NCBI GenBank assembly: GCA_035771175.1
Contig: CM069607.1
Span: forward strand, 4,075,501-4,139,500
Source: Paratinospora sagittata
Lineage: Eukaryota; Streptophyta; Magnoliopsida; Ranunculales; Menispermaceae
Direction: 5' to 3'
DNA: 64,000 nucleotides
Shown here: piece by piece, positions 14,501 through 24,188 of the stretch
Layout: each line of letters starts with the position of its first letter
How positions within the stretch are numbered: position 1 is the stretch's first letter
Notes under the pieces: generated by a model
Told to the model about the DNA's origin: nothing
What the model saw: the letters and a program-made list of their open reading frames with translations, nothing else
The model's database searches: none
Translations under genes and position numbers: made by a program

Positions 14501-15320
14501 GTCGGAGGGCACTTGAATAGTTGAATTGTTAAAAAGTGTGAGAAATGTATTGATGTTCATCATTCATCAACGCAGTGTCGAAGGCAAGCTCATGCATGTG
14601 CCTTAGGCACACGTTGAGGTGGGGCGCATATATTGCACCTCAATACTTGAAAAGCAGGCCGCACCATCTCAACGTGCACCTCAGGCGCTTGCCATGATAC
14701 ACCTCACTTTCTTACTCCCTATTTAAAATATATATATATATATAATCATTAAATAATTATTATATTATATACTTTTTAAATTTTTTATTTTAAATAAATA
14801 TACATAGTACATAATATAGAAGTAGAACATAAAACACTAAAGGAAACTTGTGTTATGCTTTTATAACAAAAATAAGGCCAATAATCATGCCATTAGCAAC
14901 CCTTATTCTTTCAAAGGCTTCATTGAAGTTTACCTTGTAAGCAGTGTTGTCAAGGCCCCGCCTAGGCCCTTGGACTAAGGAAACCGTCTGGCCCCACCTA
15001 AGCCCTGGAGGGGGTTCTCTACAAAAAAAATTTCAATGGTGTCTATGAAATTTTTTCTTTTTTTTAAAACAAAAACCCCTAGACCCTTAACGCTGGAACC
15101 ATCCAAATCCTAAACCCCAGTGACATCGAGCTTTCCTTCGACCATTATCTGACTCCGGCGATAGCTTCCGGTGACATTCAGATGCTAAAAACTTCTTTCC
15201 ACCTTTTTTTTTCATCCAATCTACGACGTGCTTCCTCTTTTTTTATTTTATACAATTTAAAATAAAATGCCAAATATAATTATAAATAACTAAATATATT
15301 TATGTATTAAAATTAAGTAA

Positions 15321-15377
<57 letters not shown>

Positions 15378-16916
15378 ATGTATGTATGTATATATGTATG
15401 TCTATATATAGGGGACCAATGAATATATAAATAATATTTTTAGGGACCTCTAAATAAATATTTTATATGCCGTCTAGGCCCCACCTAGCCTAGATAAGGT
15501 ATAACGCCTACCACCACCTTCCCGCCGTGACAACACTACTTGTAAGTTCCATCCACTAATAGTATCCATTTCACTTCTGCGTTTTGCTCCTTGTTGATGG
15601 TTTTGTGGTCTTGGGCCTTTTTTGTACTCTAGCATATAGGTTTCTGAAAAGATAGCTATGTTCATTGGGTGCTAGTTCGCTTCTCCATGAGTTTTCTCGT
15701 TTATGTTGTGCCAAAGAGCCCATGCAATTGGACAAAATTTATCAAAGCTATCTGGATCAAGTTCCTCTACAAACATTTCAATCCATTTATGAACAAAAGA
15801 TATAGCCCAACAGTCTTTTCAGAGCCCCATCGAACAGCAACCTAGTTTCCTACTCCCGATCTTGGAAATTACCCTTTCCCTCAACAAACTATTAGTTTAT
15901 TCTTCCGATCTTCAAGTCCACTTTCGCAATGAAGTAAAATTCATCTCCTTGATTTTCCTCATACTTAAGGTGCTTTATCTCCTAATTCCTTAGGCCAAGG
16001 GAGCTTGCGTTTGCATCTTCAAATTAAGTTTCCATTATAACAATTTAACTAAATTCCTAACATGTGAACCAAGAGTGCAATTGAACTCACAATCTATGAT
16101 ATTAAAGAGTTTAGGATTTCAAACAAGTGTACCCCAACTCTGGCCTACTTGAGATTCCAAAATTTAATAATTTACTAGCCTATCATCAACATCAACTACA
16201 CTTTCCAATTCTCAAACTTGGAGGTGAATACTTTTCAGTAGAAGTCATACTAGATATCATTCAAGCTTCATCTAGCATGGTTCAAAATAGTGAATCAAGA
16301 AAAAGAATATCTCAGCAACTTTTTCCCACATCCATAAGTAAAAATGTTCATTGATAAGCTTTTGTATTCTTTTTTCTTCTATCCTTTTATCTTTTCTTTT
16401 TTCAATATTTTAATTTCTATCTTTGTTCTCCTCACTTAAATTATCGCCTATTAGTCATTTTCTTCTTCTTCCTCTCTCTGCTTTCTTAAAAGATCTACAT
16501 AGCATTTGAAAATTTGAAAGGTCAAACACATCCCGTACACACAGGTACATTGAGCCAAAGTAAAGTATTCAGGTAAAATAGCTCATAAGTACCCAAAATG
16601 AGGATGGAGGTAAGTCTTGTAATTATATTTTGGTATTGAGCTATTAGTAGACAGACTTGTCAACTTTTCCAAGAACATGCCTTTGAGACATCCATCTTGA
16701 CCGCCAATCAGCTGATATTGTCAGTCAGTTTTAATCTTAATGTATATAACACAAGCTGTAATTGGCACCAAATTGACAAGATAAATAGACAGCAAACATA
16801 CAACTGTTGCGCAAGAATATGATCAGTATGAAAAAACTTCTAGAAAAACGCATACCGTTTGTTCCTTCAACGGAATCTAGAAATGTTGTTGCAAACTCCA
16901 ATTGCCAAGGCCGCAT
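2512..16916 (-). CDS. SGF11/SCA7-type C2HC zinc-finger protein gene, 3' end outside the window
   Basis: Five coding exons on the minus strand keep phase across GT-AG introns: 16916-16856 (ATG at 16916-16914), 10630-10544, 10081-10035, 5039-4982 and 2625-2512, giving 122 codons plus one base before the left edge. The protein starts [20 protein letters not shown], continues with an acidic helical stretch ([13 protein letters not shown]), then [16 protein letters not shown] and a finger with C68-x2-C71-x11-H83-x3-C87, and then a basic tail ([12 protein letters not shown]). That finger spacing is the one in SGF11 and ataxin-7/SCA7 proteins of the SAGA H2B deubiquitinase module, so a nuclear chromatin role is inferred, not shown. 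The start was chosen because two stops lie just upstream in frame. Introns up to about 6 kb hold several transposons. Gene reality is well supported by phase agreement; the family name is moderate. Confidence 0.78.
2710..2729. repeat. Poly-C tract of 20 bases
   Basis: Twenty consecutive C residues in the intron between exons 4 and 5 of the zinc-finger gene. On that gene's sense strand it is a G run. Such long C/G homopolymers are scarce in AT-rich plant DNA and the length may vary or be misassembled. Confidence 0.9.
3430..3790 (+). mobile_element. L1-type LINE endonuclease relic
   Basis: Broken translation shows the order of an L1 apurinic endonuclease domain: a segment like WCIGSDFDF (3505-3530), [12 protein letters not shown] (3555-3590), then [17 protein letters not shown] (3631-3680) followed by a degenerate [12 protein letters not shown] stretch. 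Stops and frame changes abolish function. It lies in an intron of the minus-strand zinc-finger gene. Confidence 0.7.
3991..4290. repeat. Left-half copy of the 411-bp TIR element
   Basis: Shares with 530-830 the leading segment around ATTCGGACTCAAGTAC, a central ATTACTTGGACA-like segment, and the T-rich stretch leading to CTATAAGTCATTTTCTTC. The right terminus is missing. It is more diverged than the copy in the LINE. Confidence 0.55.
4640..4669. repeat. (CA)n microsatellite
   Basis: Imperfect ACAAACACACGCACACAC-type run in intronic DNA. It creates a cysteine/valine-rich spurious reading frame on the opposite strand, which is not a gene. Confidence 0.85.
5664..6251 (-). mobile_element. L1-type LINE 3' end, minus strand
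   Basis: A minus-strand reading frame at 6218-5769 ends in the typical plant L1 C-terminus, with [15 protein letters not shown] followed by a [15 protein letters not shown] segment. Downstream on the minus strand the tail becomes A-rich with G interruptions (T-rich on the plus strand, 5674-5696). Candidate imperfect target duplications are CATGTTATG (5664-5672) and CATGATATG (6243-6251), 8 of 9. It is a 5'-truncated copy lacking the endonuclease and polymerase, inside an intron of the same-strand zinc-finger gene. Confidence 0.75.
6810..6848 (-). mobile_element. Tiny RTE LINE 3' fragment
   Basis: CAACTCAACTAAGCCTTTTTCC is the reverse complement of the RTE 3' terminus also seen at 1880-1905 and 7985-8025. 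Only the last few dozen bases are present, consistent with extreme 5' truncation at insertion. Confidence 0.55.
6852..7984. other. Intronic AT-rich DNA, nothing recognised
   Basis: No phase-compatible exon, no target duplication and no RNA gene is seen. The stretch around 7440-7560 is less AT-rich but yields no recognisable peptide. Confidence 0.4.
7985..8285 (-). mobile_element. RTE LINE 3' end, minus strand
   Basis: Minus-strand translation gives [20 protein letters not shown] and then [19 protein letters not shown], matching the C-terminal part of the RTE element at 1-1905, followed by the RTE terminus (GGAAAAAGGCTTAGTTGAAC on the minus strand). It is a 5'-truncated copy in an intron of the zinc-finger gene, less decayed than the one at the left edge. 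Confidence 0.8.
8581..8757 (+). mobile_element. Au SINE
   Basis: The sequence begins AAGGGGAGCCTTGGCGCAAC, carries a B-box-like GTCAGGGTTCGAGTAG, and ends GGGCTGCCCTTTTT, which are the hallmarks of the Au SINE family of flowering plants (tRNA-derived, about 180 bp, T-run at the end). Flanks AATTGTCACTAACAT (8565-8579) and AATTGCAATTAACAT (8763-8777) match at 12 of 15 positions and are the likely target duplication. Confidence 0.88.
9165..9640. repeat. Degenerate hAT-like repeat copy A
   Basis: Shares ACTAGTCCATCACC, AAATTGCCTAG, a TGGGGCTC-TTGAAA block and a distal ATTGAAGA block with 52490-53010, in the same order and spacing. A related GCCTAGGC-rich terminus lies at 9766-9840. No intact ends were found. 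Confidence 0.5.
12159..13002 (+). mobile_element. 5'-truncated L1 LINE with 10-bp target duplication
   Basis: AAAGTGACTG occurs at 12149-12158 and again at 13003-13012. Between them, broken frames show the zinc-binding RT-associated tail of L1 elements ([13 protein letters not shown] near 12535-12570) and a 3'UTR ending in an A-rich tail from about 12969. The duplication and tail fix both ends of one insertion event. Several stops and frameshifts show age. It lies in intron 1 of the zinc-finger gene, opposite to its transcription. Confidence 0.85.
13013..14580. other. Intronic DNA, no element recognised
   Basis: Open frames here (for example 13041-13250 and 13562-13777) have no recognisable domains and fall between phase-matched exons of the minus-strand gene. 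I regard them as chance frames. Confidence 0.4.
14583..14693. repeat. Imperfect inverted repeat (hairpin)
   Basis: The left arm at 14583-14635 (GGCAAGC ... GCCTTAGGCACACGTTGAGG) pairs with the right arm at 14658-14693 (reverse complement GGCAAGCGCCTGAGGTGCACG), about 30 paired bases with a roughly 23-base loop. This may be a MITE core; the arms use the CCTAGG-like words common to the neighbouring hAT-like repeats. Confidence 0.55.
14942..15538. mobile_element. Non-autonomous hAT-like element, 597 bp
   Basis: Exact 8-bp flanking duplications CTTGTAAG at 14934-14941 and 15539-15546 border an element with inverted ends CAGTGTTGTCAAGG and, as reverse complement of the right end, TAGTGTTGTCACGG (12 of 14 match). 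The 8-bp duplication and CAGTG start fit the hAT superfamily. No transposase is encoded. A long (TA)n tract at about 15325-15371 lies inside. Confidence 0.8.
15325..15371. repeat. (TA)n microsatellite
   Basis: Long uninterrupted TA run followed by TGTATG repeats, inside the hAT-like element. Confidence 0.9.
16365..16581. repeat. Right-half copy of the 411-bp TIR element
   Basis: Matches 680-940 from the T-rich block through CTATTAGTCAT to the terminus TTCAGGTAAAATAG. The left half is absent or too diverged to see. It shows the family is dispersed. Confidence 0.6.
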
Positions 16917-17640
16917 TCCAATACAAACACAATGCCCTTCAAACCCAAAAGAAGACGTTTCTAAGTAAAACAGCGATCACTTGATGAACAAACAAGAGAA
17001 ATGAGAGCATGCACGCTACTCACCTTCTTATTAGCCCATCTGAGACCAAACACGGCCTTCTTATCAACTAAAGAAAATTCAAGGCTACATGTCTGCGGCT
17101 TTTGCAAGAATTATAAAAACTCTCCGATGTCAAATAAGTAAACCTGCAATCCAATGAATTCGTTCCAGCACAATGACGATTTTCAATTGGCGCAAATGAA
17201 ATCAAAATTTAAAAGATCGCTTAAAAACCTAAAACTCGCGTAATTAACCATAAAATGACCAAAAAATGGGAAATCGGAGACCAAGATAATGACAATCGAA
17301 ATTGAAGAAAAGATCAAACAAATAGAGACTCGCCTCAATTCAAATTGAAGAAAAAGTTGTAGCGGATGCATCAGAAGGGATAAAAATAAATAAATAAATA
17401 AAGATCAGATCCAAATTAGCATTTCCGCTTCGTAAAGAAAGATCTCGGAACAGGTTAACAAGAAGAAGAAGAAGAAGAAGAAGAAGAATACCTAAAAAAT
17501 GTGAGAACGAGAAACCCTAAGAACGAAATATCTCTATCGTTTATGTTCTTCTTCTTCTACTACTCTCTTCTCTTCTCCTCGGGGGCTCTGGGACAAGGAG
17601 AAGAGTAAATTAACCGAAAAGCGAAACGATCGAGGAAAGA
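16917..17640 (-). promoter_or_regulatory. 5'UTR exons and promoter region of the zinc-finger gene
   Basis: Minus-strand leader: a noncoding exon ending at 17492 (donor GTATTC), a second exon 17143-17024 (acceptor TTGCAG, donor GTGAGT) and the start of the first coding exon at 16936. The second leader exon carries two minimal upstream reading frames on the minus strand (ATG-TAG, and ATG-GGC-TAA), which could lower translation. A telo-box AAACCCTAA is at 17512-17520. A pyrimidine-rich (CTT)n tract on the minus strand lies at 17462-17488 just inside the first intron. No clear TATA box is seen; the area to about 17700 is richer in CG dinucleotides than its surroundings. Confidence 0.6.
17462..17488. 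repeat. (AAG)n microsatellite
   Basis: About nine AAG units immediately inside the first leader intron of the zinc-finger gene, (CTT)n on its sense strand. Confidence 0.9.
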
Positions 17641-17700
17641 TGGTTAGCCGCTACTGCACCTCACAGGCTCACACGGTCCGACCGGCGCCGTCTTCTAATA

Positions 17701-20700
17701 ACCCGGTTCAACAACGTTTCTACGCGTCAAGAGTGACTTTTTTTCAATAATATTTTTTTTCTCTAAAGAGCTTGTAAAGAATAACGGCTCATAGTGGCTA
17801 CGAACAATAGCTATGACATTCTTATAAGAACATTGTCAGGTAGACAGACGCAAAGTGTTGCACACATTCAGTATTATGTTGATGTTTGGAGTTTAAGTAT
17901 TTCTATTGCGTCTCAATTGCTCCATGGCTATATCTCATGGTAGACTCATTGATTGTGTATTTCCACCCTTACATCTAGACAACAGTTTTGTTGTTATAGT
18001 ATACACGAAACAACTTTGTTGAATATCAGCTCATAGTGGGAGGAGTATTTGTCGTGAACTCAAACTCTCCTGCACCCTATTAATGTACAAATTGAAAATA
18101 AGGCTATGTTTGATTAGTGATCAAAAAATAAAGATTCAGTCGAATTAGAAAACTCAATAAACGACGTTTCATTATTTTCTGAAAAACAACATACTTCGTT
18201 TATAAAAAGTTGAAAACTATCTTTTGAATTTGCTTAAACCAAATAGATTTTTCATGTTTTCAAATTTTCGGATATAAAAAACTGTACTTGTACCAAATTG
18301 TTTGTGATCTACTACAAGTGTACAATGTCAACGATGTAATAATAATTCGATTAGATTGAATATCGTCCACAGGGAATTGTTACTCTATCAATTATCGTTT
18401 CACATATTTCAAACTTTATTTAGACAATCAAATAGAGATATTAAACAGATTAAAATGTTAGAACTTAAATGAAATTAAAGCAATTGAAAGTAAAGAGGAT
18501 TTAATAGTGAGAATGATCTAGAGAATCGATTTCACTGAGTTTTCAAATCAAAATTAATTGGGATCATTCATTATTAAATTTATTTTCTAAATTTATAAAT
18601 CAAATCCAAGGGTTATCAATCCCCTTTCTCAAATGTCGGATTGAAACCTACAACTAGGATTAGATCTCGATCTCTCGATAAAAATCCAATTCTCAATTAT
18701 GCCATGAACTCTAAGAATTTCTCAATGATCTCGTAAGATCCTATAAACCTCTCGATTCTATAGTAATCTCATGTAATAAATCTCACTTTTCAAATTAAAA
18801 AACCCTCTCTCGAGTGCCGCCCTTTAGATCTATGTTCATTCAATTAATGATCAGTAAACCAAAAACATTAAGTACGAAAAATTATGAATAAACCATAGAA
18901 AATCACTTTAACAATGAACAATATTACAATTAACCCATAAAAATCAAACTAAGATCCATCTATTCTCTAAAATTAGAATTTAGTTCATAGTTTTGAAGAA
19001 GAAAATACAAAACAAGATCAAAAGCATTGAAATCATCTGCTAAATATGCTAGAAATACTGTAAATCTTCAATCCTCTTCACCTTCGAAGTAGATCTTTGT
19101 TTTATCAGCAACCTGGCTATTTTCCTTCCTTCTCCGATTGAATCCCCTCTAAAAACCCTCAAATTTGATATATAATATGTCTTATTTCGCTTCAGAGTTG
19201 AATTTTCAAAATTGCCCAATCACGCATATTCAGCCAAAAAATGCGCGGTAGGGCTGCAGTGCTACCGCGGTGTTTTTTTTTGTGTTGTATTTCAATGTTC
19301 TAGGCGCTGTAGTGTCATCCCAAGCGCTACAACACCCAAAACGACACAAGTGTTTGTGTCCTTAACCACACTTGCCCCCTGTTTTCTTCATTCTTTCGCA
19401 CTTTCTTATATACTTCTCGCACATGATCTTGATCACTTTTTTATCATCAGTTGAGCCTCAATTCGCTACAGTTCAAGCTTTTGTTACCTACAAAACAAAA
19501 TAATCATAAGTTAGTAAATCAACCAACTAACAAAATAATAACAATTAACCTGAAACTATGGATAATAATGTAAAATGAACATGCTATTATACAAATGTCA
19601 CTAATAATTTTAGAAAAAAAATTTAAAAATTATATTTATTTTTCTAAACAAACTTAAAGTATTCTATTCATGAAAACAAATAAAATTAACCTATAAAACT
19701 CATAAAAACACTAAAATGAATTTAAGACACAAAATATGCAAAATATGCCTAAAACACCTAGACATTGGTAAAATATATATAAAAACCTTATAAAATTCCT
19801 ACAAAATACTATATGAAAACTCAACTCATCACAAATCAGCAACCAAACGTCCCTAAGTTCCTTTAAATTTTAAGAACAAAAAAGTATATGAAGTAGAACA
19901 ACATGGTGTTATCATGTTAGCTTTTGGATAGGTTAATATATACGTAATTACTAAATCCGTATTGCGCATATAGATTAGATTCTGAGTTTTGGGGCTGAAA
20001 AGGCTTGTCGAGGTCGTAGACTCTTTCTACACTCCTAATAGCCTTTGTAAAGTCTGCCTTGCTTGTAGTAGAAAAGGTTGCTAACCGTGCTGGCTGGAGG
20101 AGCCCTTTATTGATGGGCTGACTTTCAATCCAGAGATTATGAATGCGATGCGTTAGAAGTTTCAATAGGAGATAGCAGTAAGCGGCCAAAAAAAGAACTG
20201 AGAGGCTGTCTCTCTGAAGAATTGAATATCGTGGCCCAAGTTAAACTAATGTCAGCCCAAGCTCATAGCCAACCCAAGTAGCAATTGGTTATGACATGAA
20301 ATGATTTTCAGGGTGTTTGTGAAAGAAAAGAAAGAGGGGAATCTTGTGGGAAGGCAAAAGTGAAGCTATTGAAAGCAATCACAAGGCTGTGGGATATAAA
20401 ATGCAAGAGATGGTAGGGTCAGGTAAGTGATCTGATTCACTTATTTCTTTGTTTTATTTGGTAGGTATCACCTTTTATGTTGGCTTTTGCTGGTAACGTT
20501 ATGAGTGCAGTTGTTACAAGTTGTCTCTCCGTCTTAAAAAAGATAAAATAAAATCTAAGCTCACTCCCTACACTTACTAGTATACACATGCAAGTGCATA
20601 GCACGTTTTAGAAATACTTTTAAAATCTTACTATTTTTTTATTTTATTTTACTATTAATTCATAAATTCTAATCCCATTTTATAATTTTTAGATTTATTT

Positions 20701-22832
20701 CACATGCTTCTTTTTTTGTTTTCACATATTATTTCCTATTTTAGTGAAGGTTATGTACGTGACATGGTATTAATTATACAGTGGTAGATCCTTGGGAGAT
20801 GGGGCCTCTTCCAAACATTTTAAATTTTTTTTTTCACAACTTATCTTATATATATTTTCGCTTTATTTTTTAAGATTAAAAGTCTAGATCCGTCACTATT
20901 AATATATATGACTCGTATACTTATCAAGATATTTTTTCCAAACATATTTATCTCATTAAGTATTAAGATATAAGTTTTTAAATTAAATAAGTAATAAGTA
21001 TTCAACTAAATAAATAGTGTGAGATGGTTATAATCTATAAATAATAGTCCTCAAGTCTGTCCATCTAATTAAGTCTTGGAAGACCAAACAAAAATTAAGG
21101 ATTTTACTAGTTCTAAACGTCATCGTAAATAACCAAAGATATAATTTTGTTATTCATTCTTTCGTGTGAAAGTCTTTCTTCTAAGCACCCAACAAGCATT
21201 ATATGGTCGTCAACTTTGTTCGTCCTATAACTTCTGAAAAAAAAATAAAAAAAATTGTTAACCCTAGTGTCAATAAAAATGCACTTGAAAGCATGGCCTA
21301 GAGACGGGCGGGGATATTTACAAAACCATGAGTGCCCCCACATAATTTTTATTTTTATTTTTTGTATGTTTTTTAACACCGTACTTGGTGCTGAGAGGCA
21401 TGTTGATTGAAATTAAAAAGCCATTTTGTTGAGATAAAATGAACCTTAAAAGCAGTTCAAATTGGTGCCAAAGATGCAGAGAGAGATACAAGTGGGGTAC
21501 GTTCGTCTCGGTGCGTATCGCACACGCTCTGGACTAGAACGCGTTCAACGACAGAGACAGAATGGTGGGTGCGTAACCCCTACCACACGAACACGCCTCG
21601 AGAAGTATTCAGAGAAAGTAATGCCAAATAAAAAATCATAGCTTGCTCGCGGCGTAGAAACACGCACACACCACACTATATATATTTTAATTACAATTAG
21701 TTCTAAACGTAACAAGTGAAGCCCACGCAAATATAATAACTATAAAATAACAAGAATCGAGACTTGTAATCCGAGACTAAGACCCCACCTATATTATTTT
21801 TTAATCTTCCTCCGACGAAATTCGAACCTCCCACCTGATGAATGGGAGGAGGGTACCCATCACCTGCGTTACTACTTTATATATTCCACAATCGTTTAAT
21901 CAACTCAACTTAATTCAATAAACTATTTTCTCAAATGACACAAAATCATCTCATAAAATTTTACACTAGTTATTAGTTATTTAATATACATAATTTATTC
22001 TCAAATTGGCTTAGGGCTAGTGTATAAAAGAGCACTTTCGTAGATATTACAGTCACCGAATTAATGACCATGTGTGTAAAATTGATGTACAAAAAAAATA
22101 CATAATGATGTGTTTTAAGATAGTGAAGTCATTGTAAAAAATCACCTTATTCTATTTTCATCCTTTTTTATATTTTTTTTTTCATTAGAAGTATTTAAAA
22201 AAATAAATAATAAGATAAGACTATAAACATTGTATAACTTAGGGTATTCAGGTTATTTTACACACTAAAGGGTAAGCTCCGGAAAAAAAGTAACATCTCT
22301 CCAATAGCTATATAACTACCCTCACACATAGCCACAATGCAAAAAAAATTCTTGTGAGCAAAAGCGAGTCTACCCTACCTGACAATGAGACTTAAACTCA
22401 TATTCTTATATATCATAAATACAAATTTTAACCACTTTATCATCTTATTCGGTGATGATAGTGAGATCCTTCTAAACTAGATAAAATATTTTATACACGA
22501 AGGTATATGAAAATTCACTGTAAATAAAGTTTTCAATGGTCTATGGTTGAACCTCATTCCATACTAAACAGAATCCAAAGAACTTGCAGGTGTACGCCCC
22601 CCAGCTTTAAAAAGGAAAGGAGGAGCCCATGCATGTTGTGATATGATGTTCATCTTCTTGTCAAACAAAGTGAATTGAGTGGAGGTTTAAGGAAATAATT
22701 AGTGGCTTGCCGGTTTGAATATTTTTAAAAAGAAGGTTATATTATATTATATTATAAAAAATGTCAACTTTAATTACAAGTGGACAATGGTGTTATGCAT
22801 TGGTCCTAGGGAACATTTAGTTATATCTTCAA
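17701..22832. other. Repeat-rich intergenic region without recognisable genes
   Basis: Nothing here supports a gene. A stretch at 18100-18300 has MITE-like ends (GGCTATGTTTGATT and words such as AAACCAAATAGAT). A stretch at about 18300-19500 contains the phrase ATCGTCCACAGGGAATTG and a GCGCTACAAC-type block near 19230-19340, both frequent in degenerate LTR-type repeats of plants. A minus-strand frame at 20189-19917 has no recognisable domain. Scattered AT-rich DNA fills the rest. Confidence 0.4.
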
Positions 22833-22842
22833 CTAGCAGAGT

Positions 22843-23052
22843 GTAACCAATGGGGTTGCAGCGCAATTAGTAAGAGCAGCTACGTCTTAGTAGATTGAAG
22901 GGTTTAATTACAGGTTTGAACCTTATTATGACATACACTAATAAAAAGGTGTTAGCTATTCACCCTTTTAAAGTATCGAATTTTAAATTAGTTTCGTACT
23001 CGCAAAAAGAATTAGCCGAGGACATAAAGAGTTTATGAAAAAAAAACACTAG
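22843..23052 (+). mobile_element. tRNA-derived SINE-like element
   Basis: An A-box-like TGGGGTTGCAGCGCAATTAG at 22851-22870 and a B-box-like CAGGTTTGAACC at about 22911-22922 are followed by a unit ending in an A run (about 23037-23046). Flanks CTAGCAGAGT (22833-22842) and CTAGCGGAGT (23053-23062) match 9 of 10 and are a plausible target duplication. Confidence 0.6.
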
Positions 23053-23677
23053 CTAGCGGAGTCAAGCCACACTCCTCCACATTTTGGATTTTATTTTATT
23101 TTAATCACTTAGGTTAAATTATTCATTTTTGTTATCTTATGGGGATTAGCAACACTTTTCCTGTGCAATAAAAGTAAAAGCAGAAGAATAAGTAAAAAAA
23201 AAAGTAAAGTAAAAGCATATAAGAAGGTTCCAAACATGAAAAAAAAAAAAGATAAATAAAGGGTAGAAATTGGGAAAGAATAAAAAGGTGAATCTCTGCA
23301 CCTGATATATATATATACAACAAAGACCCAAAATAGAGGAATGTGAAAATGATTAAAAAAAAAAAACCAAATCATATTTATATTGATGTCCAAAGTTTAC
23401 CACATCATCAAAGAAAAAAATAATAATAATATTACATACCACTAATCACATCAACTTAATTTGAAATAACTTTAAACATGATTGAATTTTATTTTATTTT
23501 ATTTTCTAAAACAAAACATTCCAAGATTATTTTTTATTTTTATTGGATAGTACTGCTAAATAAACTTATAATATAATTTCTATGCTATATATGGTGGCAT
23601 CACCTATGTCATTGAGTTTTTTTATCATTTGAATTATACCTGGTCCATTAATAATATAGATGATGGCACTTCAGTAT

Positions 23678-23867
23678 AATTTATATTTTGAATTTATTTT
23701 TAAATTAATGGTTAAAGGGAGTTATGACTTAAGTAGACACGAGCACTTGTAAATAAGGAGACTTAAAAAAAAAATTAAATTAAATTGTGAAGTTGCTCTT
23801 ACTATATTTTCAATTAATATCATTAATACATATAATATTTATACATGAATATAAAAGTCCAACAAAT
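23678..23867. repeat. 190-bp perfect direct repeat, copy 1
   Basis: Identical base for base by eye to 23999-24188. The unit has a GTTATGACTTAAGTAGACAC segment and an A-rich block; it matches no family I recognise. The two copies are 131 bp apart. Confidence 0.9.
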
Positions 23868-23998
23868 AGAGAAATTAAGAAATAATATTTGAATATATCG
23901 AGATAAATAAAAAAGAAAATCTGACATAAAATAACAATGATTGGTCAAATAAAATGTTAATTGAACGAGAGGCCTTTTCTATATGTAATGCTGAGCGG

Positions 23999-24188
23999 AA
24001 TTTATATTTTGAATTTATTTTTAAATTAATGGTTAAAGGGAGTTATGACTTAAGTAGACACGAGCACTTGTAAATAAGGAGACTTAAAAAAAAAATTAAA
24101 TTAAATTGTGAAGTTGCTCTTACTATATTTTCAATTAATATCATTAATACATATAATATTTATACATGAATATAAAAGTCCAACAAAT
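23999..24188. repeat. 190-bp perfect direct repeat, copy 2, abutting an L1 fragment
   Basis: Copy 2 joins directly to the L1 fragment at 24189. Upstream, 23955-23998 is a shorter, diverged version of the L1 sequence that follows (GTTAAT..GAA ... AATGCTGAGCGG), so each copy of the repeat is linked to L1 sequence. Confidence 0.9.

Noticed and set aside
14942..15538. Any CRISPR-like or phage-like array
   Set aside because: The direct repeats seen here and elsewhere are microsatellites, minisatellites or transposon ends in plant nuclear DNA; there are no regularly spaced repeats with unique spacers.
19917..20189. 90-codon minus-strand frame (LLQPARLATFSTTSKADF...)
   Set aside because: The composition is protein-like, but I recognise no domain, no splice partner and no neighbouring retroelement part; not supportable as a gene.
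23109..23393. Phe/Leu-rich open frames on the minus strand
   Set aside because: They arise from poly-A/T-rich DNA in three frames at once; low complexity and no gene structure.
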